Of a stretch of 64,000 bases of DNA, positions 26,985 through 38,793 are shown in pieces. The notes beneath the pieces were generated by a model. It worked only from the letters and a program-made list of their open reading frames with translations. It did not search any database and was not told where the DNA came from. Numbering within the stretch: the first letter of the stretch is position 1; each line of letters starts with the position of its first letter. Position numbers and translations under genes: made by a program. The DNA comes from Cristatella mucedo (Eukaryota > Bryozoa > Phylactolaemata > Cristatellidae): contig WPIO01000125.1 of NCBI GenBank assembly GCA_009760855.2, positions 305,001 to 369,000 of the forward strand, in the 5' to 3' direction.

Positions 26985-27485
26985 ACATCACAATAGCCTT
27001 ATTACACCACTTCTCACCGACCTGCACTGGCTCACTATCAAGCAGCGCATCGACCACAACGTTTAGTCACGCACTTTTAATTAACTTTGGCTCCGGCCTA
27101 CCTACCCCAACTACTTTCTATTCAAGCTGAACATCGTGCCCTCCGCTTTTCTCGCTCAAGTCGTGTAGCTGTTCCGCTAAAAACACCTTAAACCATTTGG
27201 AGACTGTGTATGTACTTCGTATGCTTCCAACGCCCGGAACTCATTCCCGACTGAAGTTTAGAAATCCGCTGATTTGGCATTTAAAAATATGTTTTAAAAC
27301 GCTTCTGTTCCTCATAGCATTTGCTGCGGTCGCACGAATTGCCCATTTCCTGCCTACGTGTACTGACGCTGCGATTCTATCGCTAACCCATTGACACGTT
27401 TCCTTCACAGAAAATGCAAAAGTGCTTAAAAAGAGATTCTGCTCTTATTTCAGAGCGCTAAACAAACGTCTCAGGCCATTACTAT
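26985..27485 (+). mobile_element. Decayed CR1/L2-type LINE, sense orientation
   Basis: Translated segments resemble LTDLHWLTIKQRIDHN and then a GDC...YASNARNSFPT block across several frames. A tail related to the hairpin segment follows (GTGCTTAAAAAGAGATTCTG), then TACTATTACTATTAT. It is more diverged than the 15.9 kb copy. Confidence 0.7.
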
Positions 27486-27727
27486 TACTATTATCATCCA
27501 AAATTGCGATCATCTTTATTCAAATAGATCAGGCTCTCTCAGATAGTTAAGCGTTATGTGCCTTACTTGCGCTTGCTTAGATGCATTTAAGCGATCTACG
27601 TTTTAAGTGATTCATTTAAGCGATCTACGCTTTCTGATTGCAACGACTGCGCTTGGCAATCACCTAGTGATTCGTGGTTACTAACTACGGCCGGTACCGG
27701 CACAGCTCACTATTATAAATAACTAAA

Positions 27728-27868
27728 AATACACAATTCATTTGTATAGCACCCTAAGAGAGTCGATCTCTATCCGGGCACTCCGCATACGCCGCAGGGC
27801 TCGAGCCCACGACCTCGGTCGTATAGGCGAGCACCTTAACCTCTGGGCTAAAATCAGGGCACGGTTTC
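27728..27868 (-). mobile_element. tRNA-derived SINE, family 1
   Basis: Reverse copy with GGGCTCGAGCCCACGACC (B-box complement) and CTCTGGGCTAAAATCAG (A-box complement). Confidence 0.82.
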
Positions 27869-28467
27869 TGACTGCGGATAATTGCAGCTCAGTCCGCCGT
27901 TCCATGTGTGATAGCTCCGAAATTGTTTGCGTAGATATGGACCGCTTGCCGCCAAAATACACCTAGACTACGTGTTACCAGCCAAATATTGGTTGTTGAG
28001 CCTGAAGGCACACGCATTATAAATATGTTCGTGTGACTGAAAAACAGACGTCTAACGGAGTCCCGGCTCATGCGTTTGCTTTATGGCGCGTTCGTTTTTG
28101 TTTCGAGCGCAAACTTGCTGACATTGCGCAACGCTTCTCTGAGGTTCCAAAAGTAATCCAGACCGGAAAATGCCGAAGCCCGAATGGAATCGCATTGGAA
28201 TGACACGACAGCGACGGTGCTTCAAGAGAGGACTGCAACTTAGTAGCGCAGAATGACAATCAGTCTGAACATTCGTTCATTGCTAACCAATAAAGTCGGA
28301 CTCGAGAGCTCGCTTGTTCAAACCAGACGATCCGCTTTGCACTGGCTAGTTTAGGAATCGCGATGCCGGCAAGCGCCGGGGCAAGGTCGCCTCGGAGGAA
28401 TATTGCATGCCCTCACTTGTTTCGCGTCGACTTTTCGCTTAGGAGTGCAGAGCGGTTTGGATACTTA

Positions 28468-28602
28468 CTTCTTTGGTCCAGCGGTTACGGTGCTCGCCCC
28501 GACCAAGGTCTGGCTGAGGTCGTGGGCTCGAGCCCCGAGTCTCATGTGAAGCGCCTGAATAGAGATTAAGTTCTCTTAGGGCGCAAATACAAATGAAGTA
28601 TG
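28468..28602 (+). mobile_element. tRNA-derived SINE, family 1
   Basis: GGTCCAGCGGTTACGG (A-box region), GTGGGCTCGAGCCCC (B-box), then the tail ATTAAGTTCTCTTAGGGCGC. Confidence 0.85.
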
Positions 28603-31600
28603 TTTTTTTTCTTTTCCGCATCACTTGCACGACGACTTATGTGCCAGATTTTGTCCCGAATTTTGCACAGCAGGTGCGAGGATGGTACTTGGAAGCGAAC
28701 GGCTTTCCTTCGGCGGCCGCCTTTGCGCTCCATACTCGAGGGCGTGGCAGCGGCCGCCTCCACCGAATCTGCACAGCGACGGTGTGCATCACCAGCACCG
28801 GGCTCTGCAGAGCCCGTCGCTGCTGTTGCTGTCACGTGAATCGCGATGAAATTGCGGCGGGCGCGTTGGCCTTGCTCGGCGCCATTCGACGGCTTGTGCA
28901 GCGTACCTTAAAGGTAAAGTACTGGTGGACTCATACGCCTTTGTCTCGGGAAATGGTGCTGGTAAACAGAAAATACCAGGCTTTCTTTAGCAGCAGCAGC
29001 AGCATCTAGAACAGCAGATGGGGAACCCCAGCAAGCAGTCCTTTCAGACTTGTAAAGATAAAAAAGGGGGGACGTCGCTATTTCCGACCAGAAAATATAG
29101 AAAGCCGCATTGCGTCCGCTGGCGGTCGACAAACTGATGCGATACAAGAGCGTGGCTTCGCAGTGTATCGTTGGCAAGTAGACTCGTCCGCAGTAGATTC
29201 GTCCACTCGACTAGGCGTTGCTCAAGTAGCACGCTTAGGAGACGTTGGAGAATTAGACCCGGAATGCGCGTAAAGACGGAGGGCACGTGCGATCGCTGCA
29301 TTCCAGCGCCGACAGTCAGGTGGCTGCTGCCCAGTGTGGCTAAAACCTTCACCGTGCCTGGGATGGCGATTCGCAGCGATCGAAGGGCATTTCCGGTGGT
29401 GGCGACCCACTTCGTACTAAAACGTTCGAATGCTACACCAGCCAGATTGCGACAGCTCTGGAAATTATTACCCGGCTCCTAAATAGCAACTCATGGGAAC
29501 TGTATACATGATATGTAATAATTTGTACGCCGTACTTTGGGCTTCGAAGTGAGTTGCACGCTACGACGTTAGCGGACGCCTGCAGCCCTCTGCGGTGGTT
29601 CATATTACTGTATAGGCATTCTCTTATTTGCTGCCGCCACCTCGATCGCCGCTCTGCCGCCGCCGCCTGTGGCGTGGACCGAGGCTGTATCCGCGTCTCG
29701 TTCGCCGTGTTCCGGGGCGCCCGCGCTTCAACAGGAGTTGTCGCACGTCTCAAAGGACTGGCATTTATTACGCGCGCTGAGTTTGTGGCAAAGGGCTTTA
29801 GTTAAGAGGCTGCTACAGCTCATTTGTAGCAGTACAGCTCAGTGGGATGGATCCCGGCGGGGCGGGGTGGGGCGGGGGCGGGGGCGGGGCAGGTGGCTGG
29901 AGAGCGTAACTAGCCGGCCGCCGTCGGTACGCCTCTGCGACTAGCACTTCGTCATCGGAGGCCCCGGTTCCTAGGTATCGTTAGCGAGCGAAAGCGAACG
30001 ACCGCTATCCTCCGTCGTTACTAACTCGCGTGCGCAGCGGCTCCGGTAGCAAAAATGCAAGACGCAGCGCTCGTAGCGGCGCCAGTCCGCACAGACGCTA
30101 CGCTACGCTACGCTGGTGAGCACGAGCTTTGAAGTAGTACCGATGAGTCGCAGAGGCCGCACCGACACGCGAAGCCACGGCGAGGATTGCAAAGCACGGC
30201 AGCAACTAAGAGAGCCGCCTTGACCTTGACGACAACGAATACGCGTCCTTAGCGCGTCGCAGCTGTACACTCCACAGCCGAAGGGGGGCTACAAGTGCGC
30301 AGGGCGAAGCATACAGTGCATTCGACTAGCCATCGCTTCCGATTACCTTTGTATAAGGTCTGAGCCATAGGTTATGACATATCCGTTCTCTAACGACTAT
30401 AAGGAGCCAGCAATAATCTCCGGCAACCGACGTGTCCTGGCCAATCTTGCACGCCGGCGCATCGCCGCTATTTCGACTCGCCAGCGCACTCGCGGCGTTC
30501 CCCCGCAGAGCTTGCAACGGTCGACCTCGGCTTAGCCATTGATTAGGTCAAAGCGAACTGCCTTTTTTGTGCCGGATGCCGCTGACGTTTCGGCAGGGCT
30601 TACATTTGACAGCGGCGCAGTGTCTAGCCATCCGAAAGGTCTTTCGTCTAGCACGGCAGGATGGCACATTAACTCGCACGCAAATGTAGGCACGCTTCGC
30701 GGCGGAAGACGCAGTCGAGCGCTTGGCGGCTGGCTTCTCGCCATCGCTCGACTGCATCGCTTGCAGCCACAGCGCTGCGCGGAGCGGCAGCCCGAATTGC
30801 AACCCAAAGCGGCTGCACCACCTGACTCAGAAGGTGGGCAGAACCAATTTGCTTCTCAGCTAGAGCATGTTCCTAGTTCTCTATCGAGCGGCGTATGCCT
30901 TACTACGCATCTTCCTCGCTCGCATTGGCGATAGGTAGCTACTGGGCGGCCGTACTGAGTGCGTGATATGCGATCGCCGTTCGTTTACTCGGCTGCTGCC
31001 TCCAGCTTCGCGGAACTATCCGCTCCTGGATTCTACCGATGTGCTTCCTCGGTCGAGATAGATCTAACGTTTTCCTTGAGGAAAAAAAATCCAAAGCCAT
31101 CTGGACTGTCGACAATTTTAATTGACCGCTGGCGACGGCAGCTCATTGACTCAAGGTTTCCGTCCGAGCTGCGCGCGTGGTGCCGCGAGGTGCACTCGTC
31201 GACGTGTCCTCGCGATCGGTGTAGACCGGATCGCGCCGCCGGCGCTCGCGCTCGTAGTGAACGCGGCGGTCGCAGAGCGATCGCATCGCACTGCGAGCAA
31301 GTCCGTGGCCCGGAGCGCAGCGCAGCGGCGGCTGCGGCGCGCGGGTGGCTCTGCGCCTATAGTTGTGTACAATACGATTTTTCTGATCTGGTCTACTATT
31401 TTATATCATGTATAACACGTATCGTTCAATGCAATTGCGAGAATCCCTGAAAAGTCATCGCATTCGCCCCGAGGAACCGCCGTTCCTCTCGATACGCGTC
31501 TTTTGTCTATTAAAAGTGCTCGCCCTGGGGCTGCTGGAGCACCGGGACATCCGGCTCCTCCGGAGAGCAGGTCGCCGTCGGCGATGTGCAGGCTCTCATG

Positions 31601-32374
31601 CGGACCTCGATGAGGTCTAACTGAGATTCTTCCTTTGCGTCTGGCTTTCCTCCTCATCGTCGACCGGCCCGTCGACGGCGCTGGTTCGGCCAGCCCATGC
31701 CCGCAGAAGAAGCGGGCCTCTGCCCGCAATCTTGCGCCGCGCACCCTGCTCCAATAAATACGACCTTTCGCCGCTCGATGCGCCCGCGAGGTCGACTGGC
31801 AAGCCCGCCGCGGCGCCTACCGCAAGCTGCACGACGGCGTAAAAGCTCGGGGCGCGCTTACGCGAGCACACCGCCGCAGCCAGGCTAGCGCGCGGGCGCA
31901 TATGTGACCGCCCGCGTTGACCTCTGAGCCTCCTCTCCTTGCGCCTCTTCCTGCCTGTGCAGCAGCAGCGAGGCAGGCGCTTGCAGTTGGAGCACAGCGC
32001 TGCATTACAGCCAGGCTCGTCATCTGTTGCGTACGCCGCACCGACTACGTACTTATTACGGAACCTCTCTCCACCGACCGACCGACCGACCGACCACCCG
32101 ACCTGCTCCGACCTCGGACCTCCGACCTACCTGCGGCGACGGGCTCCTCGACTAGCAGCGCGAGATCGTCGAGGTCCTGTCACTCGCTTCTAGATCGCAT
32201 CATTCTCTCGCTCCGGCTTACCCATCTGCACAACTTAACTCATCGGGCTTCCCATCATGCACCACCAGCTCCCCCCCCCCCGACTCCGCTCGCTTGGTAG
32301 GCGCCTTTAACCAGCTTCAAATCTTCCGGCGCGGCCTCGCCGAAGATTGCGAATGCTGCCGTCTCCAAGCAGTC
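28603..32374. other. GC-rich, CpG-containing sequence without a recognised gene
   Basis: CpG is frequent and long overlapping open frames occur on both strands (up to 163 codons at 30,959-31,450 +). These are Ala/Arg-rich and lack recognisable domains. It may include a promoter or 5' UTR of an unseen gene, but nothing proves this. CCGA and ACGCT short tandems lie at about 32,074 and 30,102. Confidence 0.35.
29857..29890 (+). promoter_or_regulatory. G-tract / GC-box cluster, G-quadruplex motif
   Basis: Six closely spaced runs of four or five G separated by single C or T bases, matching both repeated Sp1-type GC boxes and the canonical G4 pattern. A function is inferred only. Confidence 0.5.
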
Positions 32375-32460
32375 GGCATGCTTCCTTTCCAGCATAATAA
32401 AGTGCCTAAAATGAGATTTAGATCTCTTAGGGCACTATATAGATAATAATATTGTTATTA
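32375..32460 (+). mobile_element. Short LINE/SINE-type 3' tail fragment
   Basis: AGTGCCTAAAATGAGATTTA followed by GATCTCTTAGGGCACTATAT and an ATT tail. This is a degenerate version of the shared 3' hairpin segment, next to the recent LINE copy. Confidence 0.5.
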
Positions 32461-32464
32461 TTAT

Positions 32465-32745
32465 CCTAAAAACACACCTATTTAGGACAGCATTTAGTGG
32501 GTCCCTGTGATTCGTCCTTGATGTGCTTATGCGTGCTGACACTGTGCATGCTGCCACTAACCACATTTGCATGCTGACCCTGTGCATGTCACCCCTAACC
32601 ATATTATTCATTTCGTTTGTTTTTCAAGCATGATTTTACTTACCATTCAATTGCATTTCACTTTACAGCAAATGTAAAGCGCCTAGAGAGAGATTCAGTT
32701 CTCTGAGGGCGCTTTATCAAGTGAATTATTATTATTATTATTATA
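32465..32745 (+). mobile_element. LINE 3' UTR, recent copy (CR1/L2-type)
   Basis: Only the last 280 bases of the LINE are present: 3' UTR, conserved hairpin segment and (ATT)n tail. By direct reading it differs from the reverse complement of 15,918-16,200 at only about six positions. Confidence 0.9.
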
Positions 32746-33290
32746 TTTCTTACTGCGGCGCAAGGGAATGAGAGACAGATGGATCAGTTTCTCGAGCGCA
32801 GTATCACTTCTTTGTGGTCTTCACACCGATCAAAGTCCTCAAAGTGCAGTGTTGCAATAGGATAGCGGTATCTCGGGTGCATGACTTAGCGGCAACGCTT
32901 CGCTTTCCAAGCGGAGGCTGGCCATCTGCAATACAAGCCGCTTTGTATTCCGACATACGTAGCTGAACGAGACATTCTTTGCTTTACATAGTCTAGCAGG
33001 AGCAAATAGTTAGTAGCTGCACAGTATTATACGTAAGTAACTGGAGTCGGAGGCTCGCTGAATTAGAAACAAAACTCGGCGCGCCGGAAGGCAGCCATTT
33101 CGTAGAGATTTTTCGCAAACGCTTCCTTGCTCACGATACAAACCCAACGCTCCAGTAAATATGTTAACATGTATGCAATCATACGTGCGCAACTATACGA
33201 CCTCTATATGTGCGCGCGTACACATATATGCGTGCATGTATGGTTCTGGCGCTCGCCATTATGATGCTCTCTATTCAAATCTCTCTCAGA

Positions 33291-33646
<356 letters not shown>

Positions 33647-34560
33647 TTCTCTCTTCTTCCCGTTCGCAGTCTCTCTATCTGCGTGCGCTAGCGCGCTCGG
33701 TAGTGGGCCGTAGTTAGCACGTACAGCGACTCTTATCTAGGTTTTTTCCCTTCAGGGGAGTGCTATAATAATAATAATAATAATAATGAAAGGTAAACAC
33801 GAGGTTCCATCTTCTTCGCGGCGCCTGTAGCCTCTTCTGAGGAATACCCAACCCGGCTCGTGTTGTGCTGGTGTAGTTTGTATGCTATATGTTATTTTAG
33901 TGTAATCTTATTATCTCTGCATTATGTAGCGCACCGGTACTTCTCCGCAGACGCCGCTCTCTCGGCATTCCTACGCCAGGAGCACGACAATAAACACGTC
34001 TTGAGGGAGGGGGCTGACCGGCTGCTTTGGTTCAATTCTAGGCGCGCGCGCCATAAACTTCGTGCGCCCTGCGCTCGTAGAAATTGCAGCATGCTTAGCT
34101 CCGGAATGCCGTTATTGTCTGCCTGGCTGGCTGCGAGAGCTCTCTCCATCCGACTTCGATCTCGCGTCCGCCGCAATCTTGTCTCGCCCGCCCTCGCTCT
34201 CCTATTCCTGTGCCCTCCGTCTCTCAGTTCCTCCGTCCGCCGCGCTGCCGCCAAGCGCTGCTCGCACTAGATCGGCGGCGGACTTTCTCCACCGCCGGAC
34301 CGGCGTCCGCACGCTCCAGCCCTCGTGCGGCCGCAGCCGCCGAGCCGGAGGGCGGCCGCGGCGCTGCGGTCGCCGCCCACCGAGCGGCCTCCGACGCTAC
34401 GAGCCCGCTCCCGCCAGCTTCCCGCCGGTCGCACGGTGAGCTTACAGGGGCGAGAGCGCCGCCGCCGTTGCAGTCGGCGCGCACGCTACCGCGGACTTGA
34501 AAAGGGATAGGCGCCCGTCGCCGAGGTGTCCGCACAGTGGGTAACCAATTACGTCTCCAC

Positions 34561-34650
34561 TAGCGCCGCGCCCGTCGCGTAAGCGCCCCGCCCGTCGCGT
34601 AAGTGCCGCATCCGTAGTGTAAGCGTCGCGCCCGTCGCGTAAGCGTCGCT
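34561..34650. repeat. 20-bp minisatellite, 4.5 copies
   Basis: Consecutive 20-base units of the type AAGCGYCGCGCCCGTCGCGT; the third unit has several substitutions. Confidence 0.9.
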
Positions 34651-35330
34651 TTGCGCGGCCGCGCTGTCTAGGGTGGCAGCCGCCAGCGCGGCGGCGGCGG
34701 CCGGCCAACGACCGCCGACGCTCGCTTCCGTCTTTTGCTCCGGTTTCCTCGCAGAGCGTTCTGCTAATTTGTTCCTTCTCGCCATAATGCTCCCGATTTC
34801 GGGCTATTAGTACTGCACGCGAGCGCCGACCGCGCCCACCGACCTCGGGCTCGATCGGCTACTGGCTGGAGCCACCCCGCGCGGTTTAACTATCTAGGGG
34901 TCGCCACTTGACGCCCTCCCTTTCAGCTGGGGGGCAGCTGCGGCGCGGGGCGCATTACTTTCTCTGCGGTCGTCGCGACCGGCTGAGCGGATCCGAAAGA
35001 CCGGCGGGCGGGCCGCGAGTGAGCGACAGCTAGCGGCTACGCAGTTGGATAGCGAGGTCTTTGTCAGTCTATGCCCAGCTGATCGCCGAAGGAGAGAGCG
35101 GACGAAGAGGTGAGGCGCGCGCGACGCACGCGAGCGCCTCTCCGAAATCTCGACGATGACGCGCCGGGAGAGCGATCGCCGCTAAAGGAAAGCGCTCGTC
35201 GCGCGCCATGCCCCCCTCCGCGGTGCGCGACGAACGCCTGTCCCGCCGTCGCCCCCCACCGCCTGCGACTAGGACGGCCGGAGAAGTGCGCACACGCTTT
35301 CGCTGCCACTGCCTAGAGCGGCAGGCCAGC

Positions 35331-35367
35331 CTCTCTCTCTCTCTCTCTCTCTCTCTCCCCTCTCTCT

Positions 35368-35416
<49 letters not shown>
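35331..35416. repeat. (CT)n microsatellite
   Basis: CT repeat with CCCTC interruptions in its centre. Confidence 0.97.
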
Positions 35417-35418
<2 letters not shown>

Positions 35419-35554
35419 CCAGCACCAGCCACAGCTCCGCACTCGAAGGCCGTCGCACTCGAAGGTCGTCGCCGACTGCTCGCCGCTAGATTCCCGGGCG
35501 CGACGCGCGCGGATCGCCGGCGTTGACTGAATGCTGCGGTCTCGCTCAGGCTAA

Positions 35555-35596
<42 letters not shown>
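35555..35596. repeat. (CGC)14 trinucleotide repeat
   Basis: A pure 42-base CGC run in the CpG-rich block, typical of 5' UTR or promoter positions in animal genes. Confidence 0.97.
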
Positions 35597-36193
35597 GAGT
35601 CAGCGTGCCGCCCTTTCCGTCTGGCGCAGCAGCTTAGGAAAAAAAAGTACCGGTCAAGCCTCGCAGCAGAAGAGGAACAAGTGAACGAGGCGAATGCATC
35701 CGAGCGGCCGGTGCGGCGGTGTTATGCACCACGATTCTCAACTATGCGCTCGACAGCTTAGCCTCGATTGAGAAAGACGCTGAATTAGAACGTTTATGAA
35801 ATAGCCGCGATAAACCGAAGCTTATGAGTAGCATTATGAATAATTATGTACGATAGTGATTATTGTGGCTTATGGCTTGGCTACTATACAAGGTTTGTGC
35901 GTGACCGCAGTCTCTCTCGTGGAGTAACGGTCTGCCTGTCGGCGAGTCCCGGCGCTGAGCGCGAGCTGCTGTAAGCCTGTTAGCGAGTCGGCTGGAAGTC
36001 GCCCGAGCGGTCGCCGTCCTCGTCGTCCACGGCGGTACCGCAGCCAGCCGTACCGTCCGACGCGCCATCTTTTTTTAAATAGCCCGGCTCCGTCTTCTCC
36101 CCTATTGCTTGCGCTACGCGCGAACTCCACGTCTTTATAGAATTTTGGAGCTACAGACTTGGTATATAAAATATGGGCCCCAAAAGCGGGATG

Positions 36194-36208
36194 GAGAGAG
36201 AGAGAGAG

Positions 36209-36270
<62 letters not shown>

Positions 36271-36296
36271 AGAGAGACTGAGAGAGACTGAGAGAG

Positions 36297-36338
<42 letters not shown>
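36194..36338. repeat. (GA)n microsatellite with periodic GACT units
   Basis: GA repeat with a small higher-order repeat of ACTGAGAGAG in the middle. Confidence 0.97.
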
Positions 36339-36341
<3 letters not shown>

Positions 36342-37217
36342 AGTGAGTCGGTCGTCTGCTCCTAAGTCTACACGCACTTAATCGGCACTTAGCCGTTGGC
36401 GGCTCGTTCTGGCTCTAATTTCCGTCGAAGAGAAGTGAGCGGCTGGCGACGAAGAACCAACGTGTTCGCCCTGCGCGCATTTCCTATCATTCGTCATTGT
36501 TTGCCCCGAGCAGCACCCAACGCCCGTCTGTGTGTGTGAGTGTGTGTGCGCGCGTGCGTAACTCTCAGGAGCAAGCCGGAAATACCTTGTCGGTCCCGCT
36601 ACACATTCAGCCTTCATTCCGTCCCTTTCGCTTCTAAGGCGCGCTAGTGGTCCCGTGTAGGCTACTACGAGGAACGCCGCACGGCGGCTCTCGCTCTTGA
36701 ACTCAGAATTCGCGTCGCAGCAATTTACGCCTCGCAGTCCACGAGAGCTCCGTTTCAGCGTACGGACAGACTCGATCTGCGTACGATCAGCTGCAGCCGC
36801 AGAGTCAGAGCGCTCAGCGGCACTCGGCCCTACGCCGCCGATCTCCACCCGGCTCTTCGCCTGCTCTAAGCTTACGTGATAAAAATCGCTGTCGCTCGGC
36901 GACAAGTAGGATGTAAAACGGGTCACTTAAAACTGGGTTAGTTGAGCCGGGCGTTCTCTCCTTCTTCCTTTCTCTTTTCTCTGCGAAGATGGCGGCCCGA
37001 GCCCGGCTATAAGGGCCACTCGGTGCATTTTGAAAACGCCATAGCTGCTCCGGTCGCATTTTCCCGCCGGACACTTGCCGCGCCCATTTCGCCCACGGCG
37101 CGGCGCGCCAGGGTCGGCTGGCGCGGTGCGCAACTCTGAAGCAGAGCGGGCTGGCGGCCTCAGCCGTGCGCGGCGATCGAGGCCTCCCCCGTTTTTTCGA
37201 CCGCGGCCGATTATTCT

Positions 37218-37262
37218 CTGTCGCGGGTCCGAGAGCCGAGTCGGCGCTCGGACCCGCGACAG
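37218..37262. repeat. Near-perfect 45-bp inverted repeat (hairpin)
   Basis: Outer arms CTGTCGCGGGTCCGAG (37,218-37,233) and CTCGGACCCGCGACAG (37,247-37,262) are exact complements. The intervening bases contain GCCGA-G-TCGGC, which also pairs. The whole is therefore one stem with a single A-G mismatch and a one-base centre. Confidence 0.95.
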
Positions 37263-37818
37263 TGTAATTGGAGCCCGCTCTCGCGCGGCACAATTTCCAA
37301 ACTCTTGCAAAGCGGGAGCCGCCCGAGCGTTAGCTCTCCTCACGCCCAAGAGGTGAATGCGGAGCGTTTTTGCTAGCCGTGCGAGCCTGCGAGCGCGCGT
37401 TTGGGAGTAGTTTCGAGCAGTGCGGCTGCCAATTTCGGCGAGAGCCGGTAAAATACTGCCCAGAGCCGGGGGCGCAGAGACGACTCGCCCCTTTTTTTTA
37501 CTAATGGAACTCGCAGAAGCTTTTGCTGGCGCCGCGATTCCCGCTACCCGCTGAGGTTGTTCACCGAGCAAAATAGTGACCGTTCAGCTAAACCGACGTG
37601 GCGGATGCCTCTTGCCGGCCACGGGTGCCTCTGCGGAGGAGCTGCTAGCTTCCTGCTGGCAATCGGGAATTCGACCCGACGGCTGCAAGTCGGCCGCGCT
37701 GGCCGTTCGTGCAGCTCTTTCGGCTCATAAGGGGGCTGATGAGCCTATTGCCAGTTTCCGAAGCAGCAACTACATGTGGGCGATAGTGGATCCGTCAGGA
37801 ATGCCGGCCTGCTCGAGA

Positions 37819-37960
<142 letters not shown>

Positions 37961-38683
37961 CTAGCGAGCGAGGAGCCCATAAGTGGGTGCCATTGTCTGG
38001 CAGTAGCTTGCCTCCTACTGAGCAGCCTTCCTGCAGGCAGCCGACGGAAGCGACCGTGAGCCGCTGCCGGCTCGTTCACCAGCTGGTGCCCGGTGAGATT
38101 GTTTATAGCGAGCATTGTTGATGATTGGACGTGAGAGGAGGAGCCTCGCGCCGGGCATCGTTCGAGAACAAGGCTCCTTAGAACAGGGCGTCTGCTAATC
38201 AGACGTCATATTAAGGCCCAGTCCTAGGCGGCCTCGGGCCACTGCCTCTTCTAGAGCAGACCAAGGCAGTACGGGCAATACGACCACTCGTCGTCCGGTG
38301 TCCACCCCCAAGCCACCAGCCCTGCTGCCATCGGTGAGATCGGGCCCTGCTGCTGCTGCTGTAAACCAACATCGGCAGCGAGCTTGGTAAGTCTGCCAGT
38401 AGCCGACGAGCTGCAGCTCCGTGTCGTGCAGCTGCGACTGAACTTCGGGCGCTTCACTGTCGTGCAGCTCAGCGTCTGTGCATTCCTTGCTTCTCACAGC
38501 TTTTGCTTAGTCTTTGCACCTGTTCATTGGCGGTTTGCCTAAAGATTTATGGCAATTGCCCTCCTGCTCGTAGCTTTTTGGAGCATCATTTTGAGCTGGA
38601 CAAATGGGCCTGAAATGATGATTTGTCGTGGCTCGTGACTTGCGCTGGCACTTCGAGTGCGGCTTTTGCTGCCGAGGACATTG

Positions 38684-38706
38684 CTCTCTCTCCCTCTCTC
38701 TCTCTC

Positions 38707-38790
<84 letters not shown>
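38684..38790. repeat. (CT)n(TA)n microsatellite
   Basis: Short CT run passing into about 80 bases of pure TA. Confidence 0.97.

Positions 38791-38793
<3 letters not shown>

Larger units (their letters stand above)
33900..37600. promoter_or_regulatory. CpG-rich block, candidate promoter/5' region of the FGFR-like gene
   Basis: GC-rich sequence with abundant CpG, a (CGC)14 run, a 20-bp minisatellite and GA/CT microsatellites lies 8-12 kb upstream of the first secure FGFR exon. Possible donor-like sites (for example ACG|GTGAGC near 34,435) could end non-coding first exons. No TATA-type promoter was identified. The open frames here (up to 214 codons on the - strand) are Arg/Ala-rich with no domain. 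The link to the receptor gene is an inference from position. Confidence 0.35.

Noticed and set aside
30959-31450. 163-codon + strand frame
   Set aside because: Compositionally biased, no recognisable domain and no exon-intron support.
34561-34650. CRISPR-like array
   Set aside because: The 20-bp units are directly adjacent with no spacers and the DNA is eukaryotic; it is a minisatellite.
36927-37571. 214-codon - strand open frame in the CpG-rich block
   Set aside because: Arg/Ala-rich with no recognisable domain; other strands and frames here are also open because GC-rich sequence has few stops.
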